From assembly GCF_029227915.1 (NCBI RefSeq), contig NC_079882.1, positions 21,395,001 through 21,459,000 on the forward strand: DNA of 64,000 bases, written 5' to 3'. This stretch comes from Hydractinia symbiolongicarpus (taxonomy: Eukaryota > Cnidaria > Hydrozoa > Anthoathecata > Hydractiniidae). The translations under genes were made by a program, and so were the position numbers. Positions 36,464-59,020 of the stretch are shown piece after piece. Each line of letters begins with the position of its first letter. Position 1 is the stretch's first letter. The notes under the pieces were generated by a model. It made no database searches. It worked only from the letters and a program-made list of their open reading frames with translations, and was not told the DNA's origin.

Positions 36464-37870
36464 TTGGTTGATCAAGTAATGAAAGTTATTGAAAGGGTGA
36501 TTGATAAGTTACTTAGAGAAAGAATTGATATAGATAAGATGCAATTTGGTTTTGTTCCAGGGCGTTGCACTACAGATGCAATATTTTTACTCAGACAGCT
36601 TCAGGAAAAGTATTTAGGAAAGAGAAAGAATCTCTATTTTGCCTTTGTAGATTTAGAGAAAGCTTTTGATAGAGTGCCACGTAAAGTTATTTGGTGGGCT
36701 ATGAGAAAATTAGGTGTGGATGAGTGGCTAGTTACGATGGTTCAGTCTATGTACAGCAATGCTAGAAGTCGTGTCAGGATTAACGATTCACTTAGTGATG
36801 AATTTAGTGTAAATGTTGGTGTACATCAGGGTTCTGTACTTAGTCCTTTGTTGTTTATTCTAGTCTTAGAAGCGCTGTCGATGGAGTTCAGAACAGGTTG
36901 TCCATGGGAGTTATTGTATGCAGATGATTTGGTTCTCATAGCAGAGTCGATGGAAGAATTAGTTGAAAAGTTTGAGAAGTGGAAGAAAGGACTAGAAGAG
37001 AAAGGGCTGAAGGTAAACACAGCAAAGTCTAAAGTCATGATAAGTAGCATTACAGCTAAGTGTGACCTTGTAGTTGGAAAGTGGCCTTGTGGAGTTTGCA
37101 GGAAAGGGGTTGGTAGTAACTCAATTTTTTGTCAGATTTGCAAGCATTGGGTACATAAGAAGTGCAGTAGTATTAGTGGAAGGTTAAGAGCTGGCATACA
37201 GTTTGTATGCAAGCATTGCAAAGGTGAGATTATAGAGAATGAAGTATTTCCAGCTTTAATGATGTACAACAGTGGCTCGTTAGAGATAGTTAAGAACTTC
37301 TGTTACTTAGGTGATATGTTGGGCAGTGAAGGGGGTGTTGGAAGAAGTGTTACTTGCAGGATAGGTTCTGCTTGGAAAAAGTTTAGAGAGTTACTTCCTT
37401 TATTGCCTAGCAGAGTCCTGTCAATTGAGGTAAAAGGTAGGTTGTATGAGGCCTGTGTAAGAAGTGTTATGTTGTACGGTAGTGAGACATGGGCAGTGAA
37501 GCAGGAAGATCTTGATCGTTTAGAAAGGAATGATATGAGAATGGTTAGGTGGATGTGTAATGCCAGTCTGAGAGACAGAAAGAGTTCAGAAGAGCTAAGA
37601 AGCAGGCTAAGTCTCCGTAGAATTAAAGATGTTATCCAGATAAGAAGATTGAATTGGCTGGGGCACTTGGAAAGAATGGAGGAGGATAATTGAGTAAGAA
37701 AGTGTAGAGACTTGATAGTTCCTGGGGCAAAGCCCAGAGGCAGACCAAGAAAGACTTGGCAGGAGGTTATAAGGACAGACTTGATAGAGAGGAAGTTGAG
37801 TTTAGATCTAACACAGTCTAAATCAGATTGGAAGAGCCCCGTCCAACCCATGCTAGCATGGAAAACGGAC
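36464..37870 (+). pseudogene. LINE reverse transcriptase with C4HC3 (PHD-like) finger, one nonsense codon
   Basis: RT motifs are present in order: FVDLEKAFDRVPR (motif A), QGSVLSPLLFILVLEAL (B) and LLYADDLVLIAES (C). About 45 residues after the polymerase palm comes CGVC...FCQIC-KHWVHKKC...VCKHC, which fits the PHD spacing C-x2-C-x10-C-x2-C-x4-H-x2-C-x14-C-x2-C. Then follow the LINE C-terminal motifs LYGSETWAVKQEDL and WLGHLERM. The frame meets TGA at 37691-37693 where relatives probably have Trp, and continues readable (VRKCRDLIVPGAKPRGRPRK) to about 37870. It lacks the endonuclease and the start of the RT, so it cannot move on its own. Confidence 0.85.
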
Positions 37871-37912
37871 GTTAAGCCGAGAATGATGATGAATGATGAA
37901 ACACAATATTAA
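36464..37912 (+). mobile_element. 5'-truncated LINE with a PHD-type zinc finger, copy 1
   Basis: The element starts inside the polymerase at VMKVIERVIDKLL and ends in GGACGTTAAGCCGAGAATGATGATGA, followed by a few ATGA units. A second copy with the same 3' end is at 54001-54928. The 5' truncation abuts the truncated gag of the Gypsy element in head-to-head orientation. Confidence 0.85.
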
Positions 37913-38110
37913 GTTTTTAAAATGCGATCTACAAAAGCATTTTGTCGCTGATTTTCTTTCTATCGCCGTTTTTTGTTCCTAAACTTTTAAAATGCGATCT
38001 GAAAAGGCTTTTCTATCGCCATTCTTTCTCCTTAAGTTTTTAAAACGCAATCTAAAAAAGCATTTTTAACTTTTACAATGTGACCTAAAAAAAATTTCTA
38101 TCGTCACTTA
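37913..38110. repeat. Degenerate tandem repeat upstream of POLR3A
   Basis: Three to four diverged units of the form TTTTAAAATGCGATCT...AAAAGC...TTTCTATCGCC, about 60 bases each, lie between the LINE tail and the POLR3A start codon. The POLR3A promoter must lie in or beside this stretch. Confidence 0.55.
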
Positions 38111-38357
38111 AAAATATTAGATTCGCAATTTTATCATTTTTTTAAAGTGATTTGCAAATTTCGATTGGCGAATTGTGAACTGCTAATCGAACCCTGGTAG
38201 TGTTTGCCCTACTCTAAACTATTGGAAATAGTAGACTTCAGAACTTTCCACAGTGATGAAATTTCCCTAAATTACAGTCAAAACTTACCTCAACTTTTTA
38301 GTCTTATTAGTTTATGTTTATTTTAAGACATATAAATCAATTATCAATGTATACAAT

Positions 38358-50180
<11,823 letters not shown>

Positions 50181-51389
50181 AATTGTTAATTGTTTGTTAA
50201 ACTGGTTTTGCTAAATGATAAGGAGCATTTGACGTTGTTAGAAAGTTGTTTTGAATATAGTACACGGCAACTGAGTTAGTCTAAAAACCACATAAATTCA
50301 TAAATACTGTGCTGAGTGTGTGTGCTGAGTGTGTGTGCTAAGTCTTTAGGCCTAAAATCAACTAATTCAGTTTTATCGAAATTTTTGTTTTGTTTCTGTT
50401 ATAAGACGGTCTGTAATTCCCAAAAATTTCAAATTCGTGAAATTACATTTCCCTTTAAAATGATTTTTAACAGTTGTAAATTATATCTAGACTTTAGATT
50501 TGTTTTGTTTTGAATTATGATTTTTCCCAGTTTTCATTGCACCTTCACGTTGCCTAACAAAATGTTATTTTGTAAAAGTCAGCTTTACTACCGAACATTT
50601 TCTTCTTCCATCGTTTTGTTTTAAATATTGACAGAAATATTTTCTTTGACAAATACATAAGCATGCTGAAGAAGTAGAAGTCCGAACACGTCCTCTCGTT
50701 TTCGACACTCCGGAGTTTCACCTGGCAGAAATGACGTGACGACAATAATACGCGTATATCGAAGTTTGCACGGGTTTCAATGATTAGGCGTGTTTCGATG
50801 AATGATGCGTCCCGAAGGTTCTGACCACGACAGACCAACTATCGATGAAAAATTAGCGTCAAGATATGATGACAAATCTATTTTCGTAAAAACAATTTAA
50901 CACATTTTGCTGAAATGTAAGGTTTATATTTGACAATTAAAATTTCGACTACGCTGTGTCTTCTTCCATCCATTTTGTGTACTGTTTGCAGAGAGTAAAC
51001 ACTTTTTTGGTTGATCTGTCGTTGAAAAGATACGCAAAACTTGTAGATTTTTCTTATTTTTTTTTCTTAACAGTGCTTTTCTTTTTTTTGCTTTTATATA
51101 AGAAATACAAATGGGATAAAACATCAAAAGTAAAGATAGTAAAAACAACATTAAAAAAATAAATATAGACATCTTCTGTAGGAATTAACTTCCACCAGAT
51201 GTTCGCTTTCAACACCAAAAGCATTTACATTCAAAAACACATGTCATCTTTTTACATAAGTATTTTTTCTTTTAAAATACAAAGATAACGTGAGTATCAA
51301 CGATAGACTGCTTGCAAACTAACCAAAGAATTTCGAAGTAAAGCGGATTATACAAGTGAGAAGTTTCGTTGTCTGCAAACTTCGCAAAA
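50181..51389. other. Region between POLR3A and the seven-helix gene
   Basis: It should contain the POLR3A 3' UTR and the promoter of the next gene. No further exon encoding the usual POLR3A C-terminal phrase (RPLIFDTNEFH in human) was found. Open frames on both strands look random. Confidence 0.5.
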
Positions 51390-52154
51390 ATGTTCACACA
51401 AAACTGGACGACCTTGCAAGTTATACTTAGTCTCATTGTTATTCTGCTTCATTGCTGTCTTTTTTATTTTCTGTCTCCAATAAAGCAGAATCATGGCCGA
51501 TGTTGTGAACATCATTGGAGAAGATTGGGGTTGAGTCTTTCTTGCGCTCATATCTTAAGCGGAGTGTGTTTGCTATCCTCGGGAATTTACAACCTAATGT
51601 TTTATCGTGGTTTATTTCCAGTGATAGGAAGCATCAAAATCAACATAATGATGACTGCAGTCTTTTGTGTTATGCTGCACGTTTTGAGTCTTTTGATCAA
51701 TGACTTTAAGTATATAAGCTCCCACAATGCTCTACCTGAAGAAAACGTGTTTTATGTCATGTTGATGTGGGTATCGACATCGCTTGGCGCGTTACTATTC
51801 GTATTTGTTGAAGCGAATGACGAAGTGTCGACAATTTTATGCGTTATTTTCATTATATTTGACGTGTTTCTTGTCGTTGCATACGCCGAAATCTGCCGGC
51901 GCACGATACTTATGTTCAAAGGGATGGAGGAGTATGAAACGGAACATTATACAGTTCCATTCTGTAACGATGGAAAAATACAGTTTTTATTTCCAGGTGT
52001 GTTACTATCGATATCTTTTGTGTCGTGCACGCTACTGCTCGCACTCGAGCGGTTGATATGGCAACAAAATGATGTCGTTTCTTACATATCCGTCGTGTTA
52101 AACTCGATTTTTCAGGGATTAATTTGTATACTACATTTACATATTTCAAAGTAA
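51390..52154 (+). CDS. Intronless predicted seven-transmembrane protein
   Basis: A single 254-codon frame from ATG at 51390 (context GCAAAAATG). Seven hydrophobic segments are visible at about residues 8-28, 42-70, 77-99, 113-137, 145-170, 195-220 and 225-248, with short loops and a very short tail. That topology and the lack of introns recall the many intronless rhodopsin-like orphan receptors of cnidarians. However, the class A landmarks are absent: no DRY-like box after helix 3 (it ends LLINDFKY), no NPxxY in helix 7, and no retinal Lys. The possibilities are a diverged receptor or another polytopic protein. No ligand can be proposed. No poly(A) signal stands out nearby. Confidence 0.5.
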   Translation: MFTQNWTTLQVILSLIVILLHCCLFYFLSPIKQNHGRCCEHHWRRLGLSLSCAHILSGVCLLSSGIYNLMFYRGLFPVIGSIKINIMMTAVFCVMLHVLSLLINDFKYISSHNALPEENVFYVMLMWVSTSLGALLFVFVEANDEVSTILCVIFIIFDVFLVVAYAEICRRTILMFKGMEEYETEHYTVPFCNDGKIQFLFPGVLLSISFVSCTLLLALERLIWQQNDVVSYISVVLNSIFQGLICILHLHISK

Positions 52155-53870
52155 ATATATTTTGGAGGTGCAATTATTTTTCAGATATTTTATTTTTGAG
52201 AGTAAAAACCGTACTTCGCGTGTGCTGACCTTCTCGAGCGGTTACAATCAACCCCATACCCAGGGTTTTGCCTCTCGCTGGTGCTGCGCTTCGCCAAACA
52301 GAGACAACAGGTCCTGGAAAGAACACAACTTCGTTCCCTATAGCGTTTATGATTTTTTAGATAATCTTGTCGTGCGATAGAGATGGAAACTTCTTTGGTG
52401 CAACATGAAACCCTTCTATTCGCAAAAGTCAAACCGTACAAAATATTTATAAAAACGTTATACTGTGCTGACCAGTTCAGACTGTCATGTAACAGAAAGC
52501 AAAAATAAACTAAAATCTTGTTAATTTTTTGTATTAGTATGTCATAAAAATAATTTTCCCCCCTTATACATACAGCACTTGAATTATCCGAGTAAATCTA
52601 AAATTTTAGCAAGGGTTTTTACAAAGACATCGATAAATATACGAATAAAACAAGTCCGCAGACTTGAAATAAAATTTAATGCCTTATTCATACTATTTTT
52701 TGAGCAAAAATTCTTTAGGCTGCGAAATTTAGTACAGTAATTACGCGAAAAACTTTTGGCGCGAAAATATAAATTTTTTGAAGAAACAGAAATGACTACA
52801 GAATGATGTCTTAAACATCATTTTTCTATAGACAATTTCATTGTGACTCGTGTTGTTTGTAATCCCTAAACCTCTTACGCAAATCGACAGGCAAAATAAT
52901 TCGGGCGGTAAGTCGTGGACCAGTCCATTCTAAACTTTATTTTCAGTTGGAGACATCTTTAACCTTGAAATTAGAATATAGCTTGCATGTAGTTTAGATT
53001 CATATATCAGTAAAAAGGTGCTAGTAGCCACAGTACAAAAGTTTTTTACCATAATTTGACTTTCTTCCCCTACGGTCTGCATTTTTTTGCTTGTCGATTT
53101 TTCTGATTTTTTCCGCACATGCTCAAGAATCCTGTAAAAACGTAAACATTAAAACACAAAAATGCATCTGTAATGATGCCTTAAGCGTAGAAATTAAGTA
53201 ACTATATAATTTTTCTACGAGTTTTTCTGCTTTGTTAAATTATTCCAAGCCAAAAAACACTGGAACTTTTAAGAAATCTTGTTGGAAAAGAAACTCAATT
53301 AAAGTGTATTTTTTAATTTCCACTCATCAATCACAAAAATAGTTTTTCCTGTGTGATGGGCGAAATGTCAAAACACAAAAAGTGAGGGCAGAGTTCTATG
53401 TTTGAATTTAAACATCTTTTCAATCAGGGATAAATCTTATGCTGGGTCGCCACACAAAGGCATTATTAAAAACAAAGAAGAATGTGCCTATAAAATTTAT
53501 TTTTCTTATTCAAATTCACATATGTACAAATTAACTGTGCATAACTCCTGCTCCAAATAAAAAAGTTCTGAAATAAATATCTACAAAATTCATTTAAAAT
53601 TTATATACATGTGATAAATAAAACGAAACCAATGCGCTGTTTATATGGAACCGAGTAATTCAGTTAGGCGAGTAAAGTGGAGATCCCGTTTTTATATCGA
53701 CTCTTGAAGCGAGTTATATAATATACTCCTTGGTTTGCCAGAGCAATGAGATTTCATTGAGGAGTGATACTCAGTTCCTTGTAAACAGGGCAGAGTAAAA
53801 GTTAATAATTCGTATTGTGGTAGTAAAAATTATACTATGGATTTTACCATATTTGGACGAACGGAAACTT
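52155..53870. other. No supported gene; 3' flank of the coiled-coil gene
   Basis: It contains the 3' ends of two converging genes. A 62-codon minus-strand frame at 53118-52930 begins after an acceptor-like TTTACAG but does not match the phase of the neighbouring gene, so it is not called. AATAAA on the minus strand at 53876-53871 lies about 20 bases after the stop at 53897. Confidence 0.45.
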
Positions 53871-53896
53871 TTTATTTATTTATATTTTATGGACGA

Positions 53897-56800
53897 TCAA
53901 TAGGCGTAGTGGTGTTCCGGTAAAATATGTTCTCTTTGTTTTTCCATCAATCCCTAGAAAAGAAAAGTTACCTCGTTAGAAAAATTATACACAAAAACAA
54001 ATATCTTCCTGTTCATTCATCATCATCATTCATTCATTCTCGGCTTAACGTCCGTTTTCCATGCTAGCATGGGTTGGACGGGGTATTTTAATGACCCTCT
54101 TCCAATCTGATCTAGAGTGTGTTAGATCCAAACTCAACTTCCTATGTATCAAATCTGTCCTCATAACCTCCTGCCAAGTCTTTGTCGGCCTCTTGGCTTT
54201 GCCCCAGGAACTATCAAGTCGTAGTAAATTATCCCCCTCCATTCTTCCAAGTGCCCCAGCCAATCTTCTTATCTTGATAACATCTTTAATTCTACGGATA
54301 CTTAGCCTGCTTCTTAGCTCATCTGAACTCTTTCTGTCTCTCAGACTGGCGTTACACATCCACCTAAACATTCTCATATCATTCCTTTCTAAACGGTTAA
54401 GATCTTCCTGCTTCACTGCCCATGTCTCACTACAACATAACACTTCTTACACAGGCCTCATACAACCTACCTTTTAACTCAATTGACAAGACTCTCTTAG
54501 TCAACAAAGGAAGTAACTCTCTGAACTTTTTCCAAGCAGAACCTATCCTGGAAGTAACACTTCTTCCAACACCCCCTTCACTGCCCAACATATGACTTAA
54601 GTAACAGAAGTTCTCAACTATCTCTAACGAGCCACTGTTGTACATCATTGAAGCTGGAAATACTTCATTCTCTATAATCTCACCTTTGCAACGCTTGCAT
54701 ACAAACTGAATGTCAGCTCTTAATACTACTGCACTTCTTATGTACCCAATGTGCTTACAAATCTGACAAAAAATTGAGTTACTACCAACCCCTTTTCTGC
54801 AAACTCCACAAGACCACTTTCCAACTACAAGGTCACACTTGCCTGCAATGCTACTAATCATGACTTTAGACTTTGCTGTGTTCACCCTTAGCCCTTTCTC
54901 TTCTAGTCCTTTCTTCCACTTCTCAAACTGTGATATCCGGTTAAAAGTTGCAGTTATAGCAAAGACGAAGAGCAAAAATTAATTCTTTCGACACAAATTC
55001 ATTTTAACTAAAATTTTAAATTATGCCTCAAAGATTGAAAAAGTGAAGATAACCAACGCTAAATAATAAATAACTGCAGAACGCACGACAAAATCTTACT
55101 TGTCTTAAAGCATGCAACTGCTTGATGATTTGTTGTTGACGTCGTGACGGTGTTTCGGGTGAAGAAAAACGCTGAAAAAATACTATACTTTCAAAAAGAC
55201 AAATTTTCTCAACGCACAGTTAATGCATAAATATAACATACCTCTATATCAAAGGGATCATCGTTTCTTCTGACAGATTCTTTTGACCAGTCTTCAATGC
55301 CGTCGTGTTGTAGCACTTCCGTTTTAGTCCGATGAAACGGGACAAGGTAATCATCGACCAGATTGTTCAAAGTTTCCTCTGCATTCTTCTCCTCTTTTTT
55401 CCTGCTTAACTTTCTTGTTTTATCTTTTGTTTCAGCTTGAGAGTGTTCCACGTAGTTATTTTCTGTTAACTCGGATGACCGTTTCTTAATTTTCTTTTTA
55501 ACTTTTCGAGATTCTTGCGGCTGATCATTTTCAGCATTTTTTGTTTTTTTGGGTTTTGGAATTTTCGATGCTTTCGTTATTGTCTTTTTTTCAGTTTCGT
55601 ATTCGTGGCTACTTCGTATAGAATTATTCGTCAATTCGTTTTCATCTCCAGACACTGGCAGATATGAAGTCTCTTCTTTCAACCGTTGAGAGGTAATCTT
55701 TTTACTTTCATTAGAGTACTGCTTTCGATAAGTTTGATGGTTTATTTGGGTAGCCTCGCTCTCATTTTTAGCTTGTCTCGATTGTGTTTCATTATCTGTT
55801 TTTTCTACACGAGCAAAACAAACAAACTCAATAGTGGTACATCGAGAACCAGATAAGATTGTTATTCATTTTTTTATATCATCATTTTCTAGCTTGATCG
55901 TCACGATTGTAAATGTTTTTGTCAGTTGCTGCAATAAAGGTGAACGGGGTCTGCCCCAGCAGGGAGGATTCCCCAGATTCGCTTCGAGAATTGCCCAGAT
56001 TTACTTTCACCTATCTTCATAACTTACAAATTAAAATGTTTCCCATAAGTAGAACAGGTTGATTTAAAGGGTTTCAAAAAAGACCTACAATAGTTTCGGT
56101 AAAAACTAATAGTTAGAAGGCTCAAAAAATGCTCAATTTCACACATTACACGTTACTTATACGAGTAGATCTTAAAATTAGTTTTACAAAGTTAAATTCT
56201 TCTAATAGAAACAATATTACCTGCATTCATTGTACGAGCTAAACGAGTCTGCTTTTTCGCCTGAAACAGAACAGAATAATCGATTACAACTAGGAGTGAA
56301 ACTTCAAAAAAAAATTATGGATTTTATGAAAAAAAGTTATAGTATTTACTTGAACAGCCTCATCATACGCCTTCTTTATACTTGCTTCGATTAGTTCCTG
56401 CTGTTTCCTCTTCTCCTCCTGAATAAAAAAACATAACTAACATAAATTCACGTCGGCACTCAGCAACAGCTTACGTGAATTAACAAAGCAGACAGACAAA
56501 CGACATGCCACGTTGGTTATTTTTGCCAATGTGAAAGAAATTGGACTAAAAAGGCTTAACACTCTCCTTACAGCAACAAAATAGGTCAGTTCTTAAGAAA
56601 ATACCTCTTTTTCTTTTTGCTTCTTCTTTTCTTCTTCCATTCTTTTTTGCAGCATTTCACGTTCTCTTTGAAACCTTGCTTCTGATTCTTGTTCTTCTCT
56701 TAGTTGTGCTTCTCTAGCCAATTTCTTTGCAAGTCTTTTCTCCTCAACTTGTTTTGCAATTTCTCTCTAATAAAAATAAACCTCCATAATAATAGACGTA

Positions 56801-59020
56801 TTTTATTCAAAATGGTAGCCAAAACACGACTTTGAGCTAAAGATGCGCAAAATAGCGATGACCGGAATATGCACCACAAGCGAAAATTTAATGGTCGGAA
56901 CATGTACGACAGGCGAACCTGCGTTTTTTACCGCTAAACGACTAGTTGACCGATTTCGTTATGCCAAACAAAATTTCGGTATTTAGCCATACCAACCTCG
57001 TGTTCAAGATGCTTTAATCTCCGTTTTTCTAAGTCATCGAGTTCGTGCTGCTGTTTAACTTGACCTCTGGCAAATGATCGACTACAAGAAAGAATCACAG
57101 TTGTCAAAAATTAAAAATGCTCACAGATAGAAGAAATGCCACGAAAAAACAAATACAAGTTTTCAATCGTACTGAAGAATCCTTACTTTTTCTTTGACAT
57201 AGATTTATTGAGATTATTTCCAGCGTTACTAGAAGAGTTCAAAGATTCGTTTAGTTTTTCTGCCTCCTGTCTTTCATCTTGAAGTTTTATCTAAAAAAAA
57301 TAATACGTTATAATTTATAAGTTTGATCTTTCGTTTCGACATTGCAAGAAAATGGAAAAGTTGAAAACATTGTAAATTACACTTCTCCGTAGCTCTGCTC
57401 TTATATTTCCTGGGTCCTCGGCTTTGATTGGTGCACCACCACCTGGTCTCCCCCATGGGTAATATTCACAATCAGGTGTGGCTTGTTTTTTTCTGATCTC
57501 CTCCTGTCTTGAACTGTTCATTAAAGTCGATTCTAAAAAATAAAGTTACACTTTAAACATATCATTTTCTATCATGGAACACAAATAAATTATATTTTCA
57601 AAATATAGTTACCAACCTTCAATGGGAATATCTTTTGTTTCATTGTCTGGACCTGCAAAAAACACAAGAAAACATTAGGTTGTGTTTGCTTCAAATGATA
57701 ATAGTTGCTTCAAGAATATATCAAAATATTTTTCTTGTTTTTAAAGTCAACACAAGTTTTATAGGTGTGCTGAACAATATAAAAATTACCATACTTTGTA
57801 TGGAAGGTGGTTTCTCGACTTTTTCAGGTTCTGCTTCATTAAAAAGTTCAGTGAATAATGTATTTAATTGTTCTTGTGAAATGTAAGATGAATCGTCATT
57901 TTTACACTGTTTTGAATAAGTATCTCTTCTAATTATAGAAACATTACTACTGTTTTCAGTTTCTGCATCTTTTTTAGTTCCAGATTGTTTTCTGTCATTT
58001 GAAATATCTGACACAAGTACTTCTTCAAGTTCTTCGTCAGTTCTTGGAGTTACATTTGGTGCAAGTTTTCTTTCTCTATCTTTTTCTAGTCTTAGTTTTG
58101 AAGTTTTATTTGATTTAATTTTTGATACATCTGTTTGTCCCCGCTTCTTTTTATCAAATAAATGTGACTTCCATTCTGCATTTTTCCGTCGACCTGCACT
58201 GGTGCCACGGATGCATTTCTATAAGCAAATCATACATTTTTTAATCAAACCAAGTATACAGCCAAAATATTTTAGGCATTTTCAGTCAAAATAATTTGGG
58301 CAAAAAAGCAAGTGATAAGTATGTAACATGCTTCCTTAAGAACAACAGTTAACAAAATATAGGTTTATCATAACTATAAATGATGCTTTTTGTGTAGTAT
58401 ACTATATTCAGGTAATAATTCTTTAAATAAGCACTTGAATCATGTCCAATAGATCATTGTTGGAACCTACATAGCTGCTGTCTAGTTGAGCAGAAATTTA
58501 AAAAGTTTCTGTAACAAGAACTTTAGACAGTTTAACTGCCTTTGCTATCTCTGCCAGCAACTAGTGGCAGGATTATCCTTTATGCTAACCACACAAAATC
58601 TAAATTATAACTAAATAATGTATTCCTACTGAATAACTTTTGTTTTATTGTTATTTATATTTTTAAGTTAGGTCTGTATCTGGCTATACAGTTTTTTGTA
58701 CATGAAGTTCTGTTACATCAAAAAACGACCTGCATTTCCACAATTTTATTCAAACTTACAATTTTTGCTTTATCTTCAGTATCCAAATCTATGATAAATA
58801 TAAAAGGTGAATAAAAAGAAAAAAAGGATATACTTTTAATATATTAAGAACTTTCTTACCTCCAGCAAAAACAATGTCAAATTTTCCATTAACAGAGTTA
58901 AGTTTAAACCTAAAAAGTCAGAGTTTTTTATACTAAATACTGCTTTTTTTTAATTCACTGCCTTATTCATAGATAAAATTAGGGCCTCGTACAAATAAGC
59001 TGTATAAATGAAACTTACAT
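53897..59020 (-). CDS. Coiled-coil protein, CCDC66-like (centrosome/cilium)
   Basis: CCDC66 proteins bind microtubules at centrosomes and cilia. Exons: 59020-59019 (AT of the start codon), 58909-58860, 58788-58760, 58218-57795, 57652-57617, 57532-57381, 57290-57187, 57081-56997, 56766-56605, 56418-56350, 56260-56221, 55804-55242, 55171-55100 and 53953-53897. All phases agree, giving 614 codons plus TGA. The N-terminus MFKLNSVNGKFDIVFAGG resembles the start of CCDC66. YYPWGRPGGGAP (near residue 200) is a motif shared by CCDC66- and CSPP1-type proteins. Residues 265-375 form a charged coiled coil (KQVEEKRLAKKLAREAQL). A Lys/Glu-rich disordered part follows, then the C-terminus QQQIIKQLHALRQGLMEKQRE. 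The frame also stays open upstream of the split ATG, so the true start could be earlier. A gene is near certain; the family name is tentative. Confidence 0.65.
54001..54928 (-). mobile_element. 5'-truncated LINE, copy 2, in the last intron of the coiled-coil gene
   Basis: The same family as 36464-37912: it starts at FEKWKKGLEEKGL, contains a damaged version of the PHD-like finger (the segment between the second and third Cys pairs is frameshifted), and ends in the same 3' sequence with ATGA/ATG units (54007-54060). A frameshift near 54435 splits the rest (SETWAVKQEDL follows in another frame). It lies between exons 55171-55100 and 53953-53897, in sense orientation. Confidence 0.85.

Noticed and set aside
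37303-37851. 182-codon minus-strand frame antisense to the LINE
   Set aside because: Shadow of the LINE polymerase; the same pattern recurs antisense to copy 2 at 54061-54477.
51390-52154. Opsin identity for the seven-helix protein
   Set aside because: Helix 7 has no lysine for retinal attachment, and other opsin motifs are missing.
52930-53118. 62-codon minus-strand frame after a TTTACAG acceptor, as an extra exon of the coiled-coil gene
   Set aside because: The phase does not match exon 55171-55100, while the exon at 53953-53897 matches in phase and in content (LRQ-GLMEKQRE).
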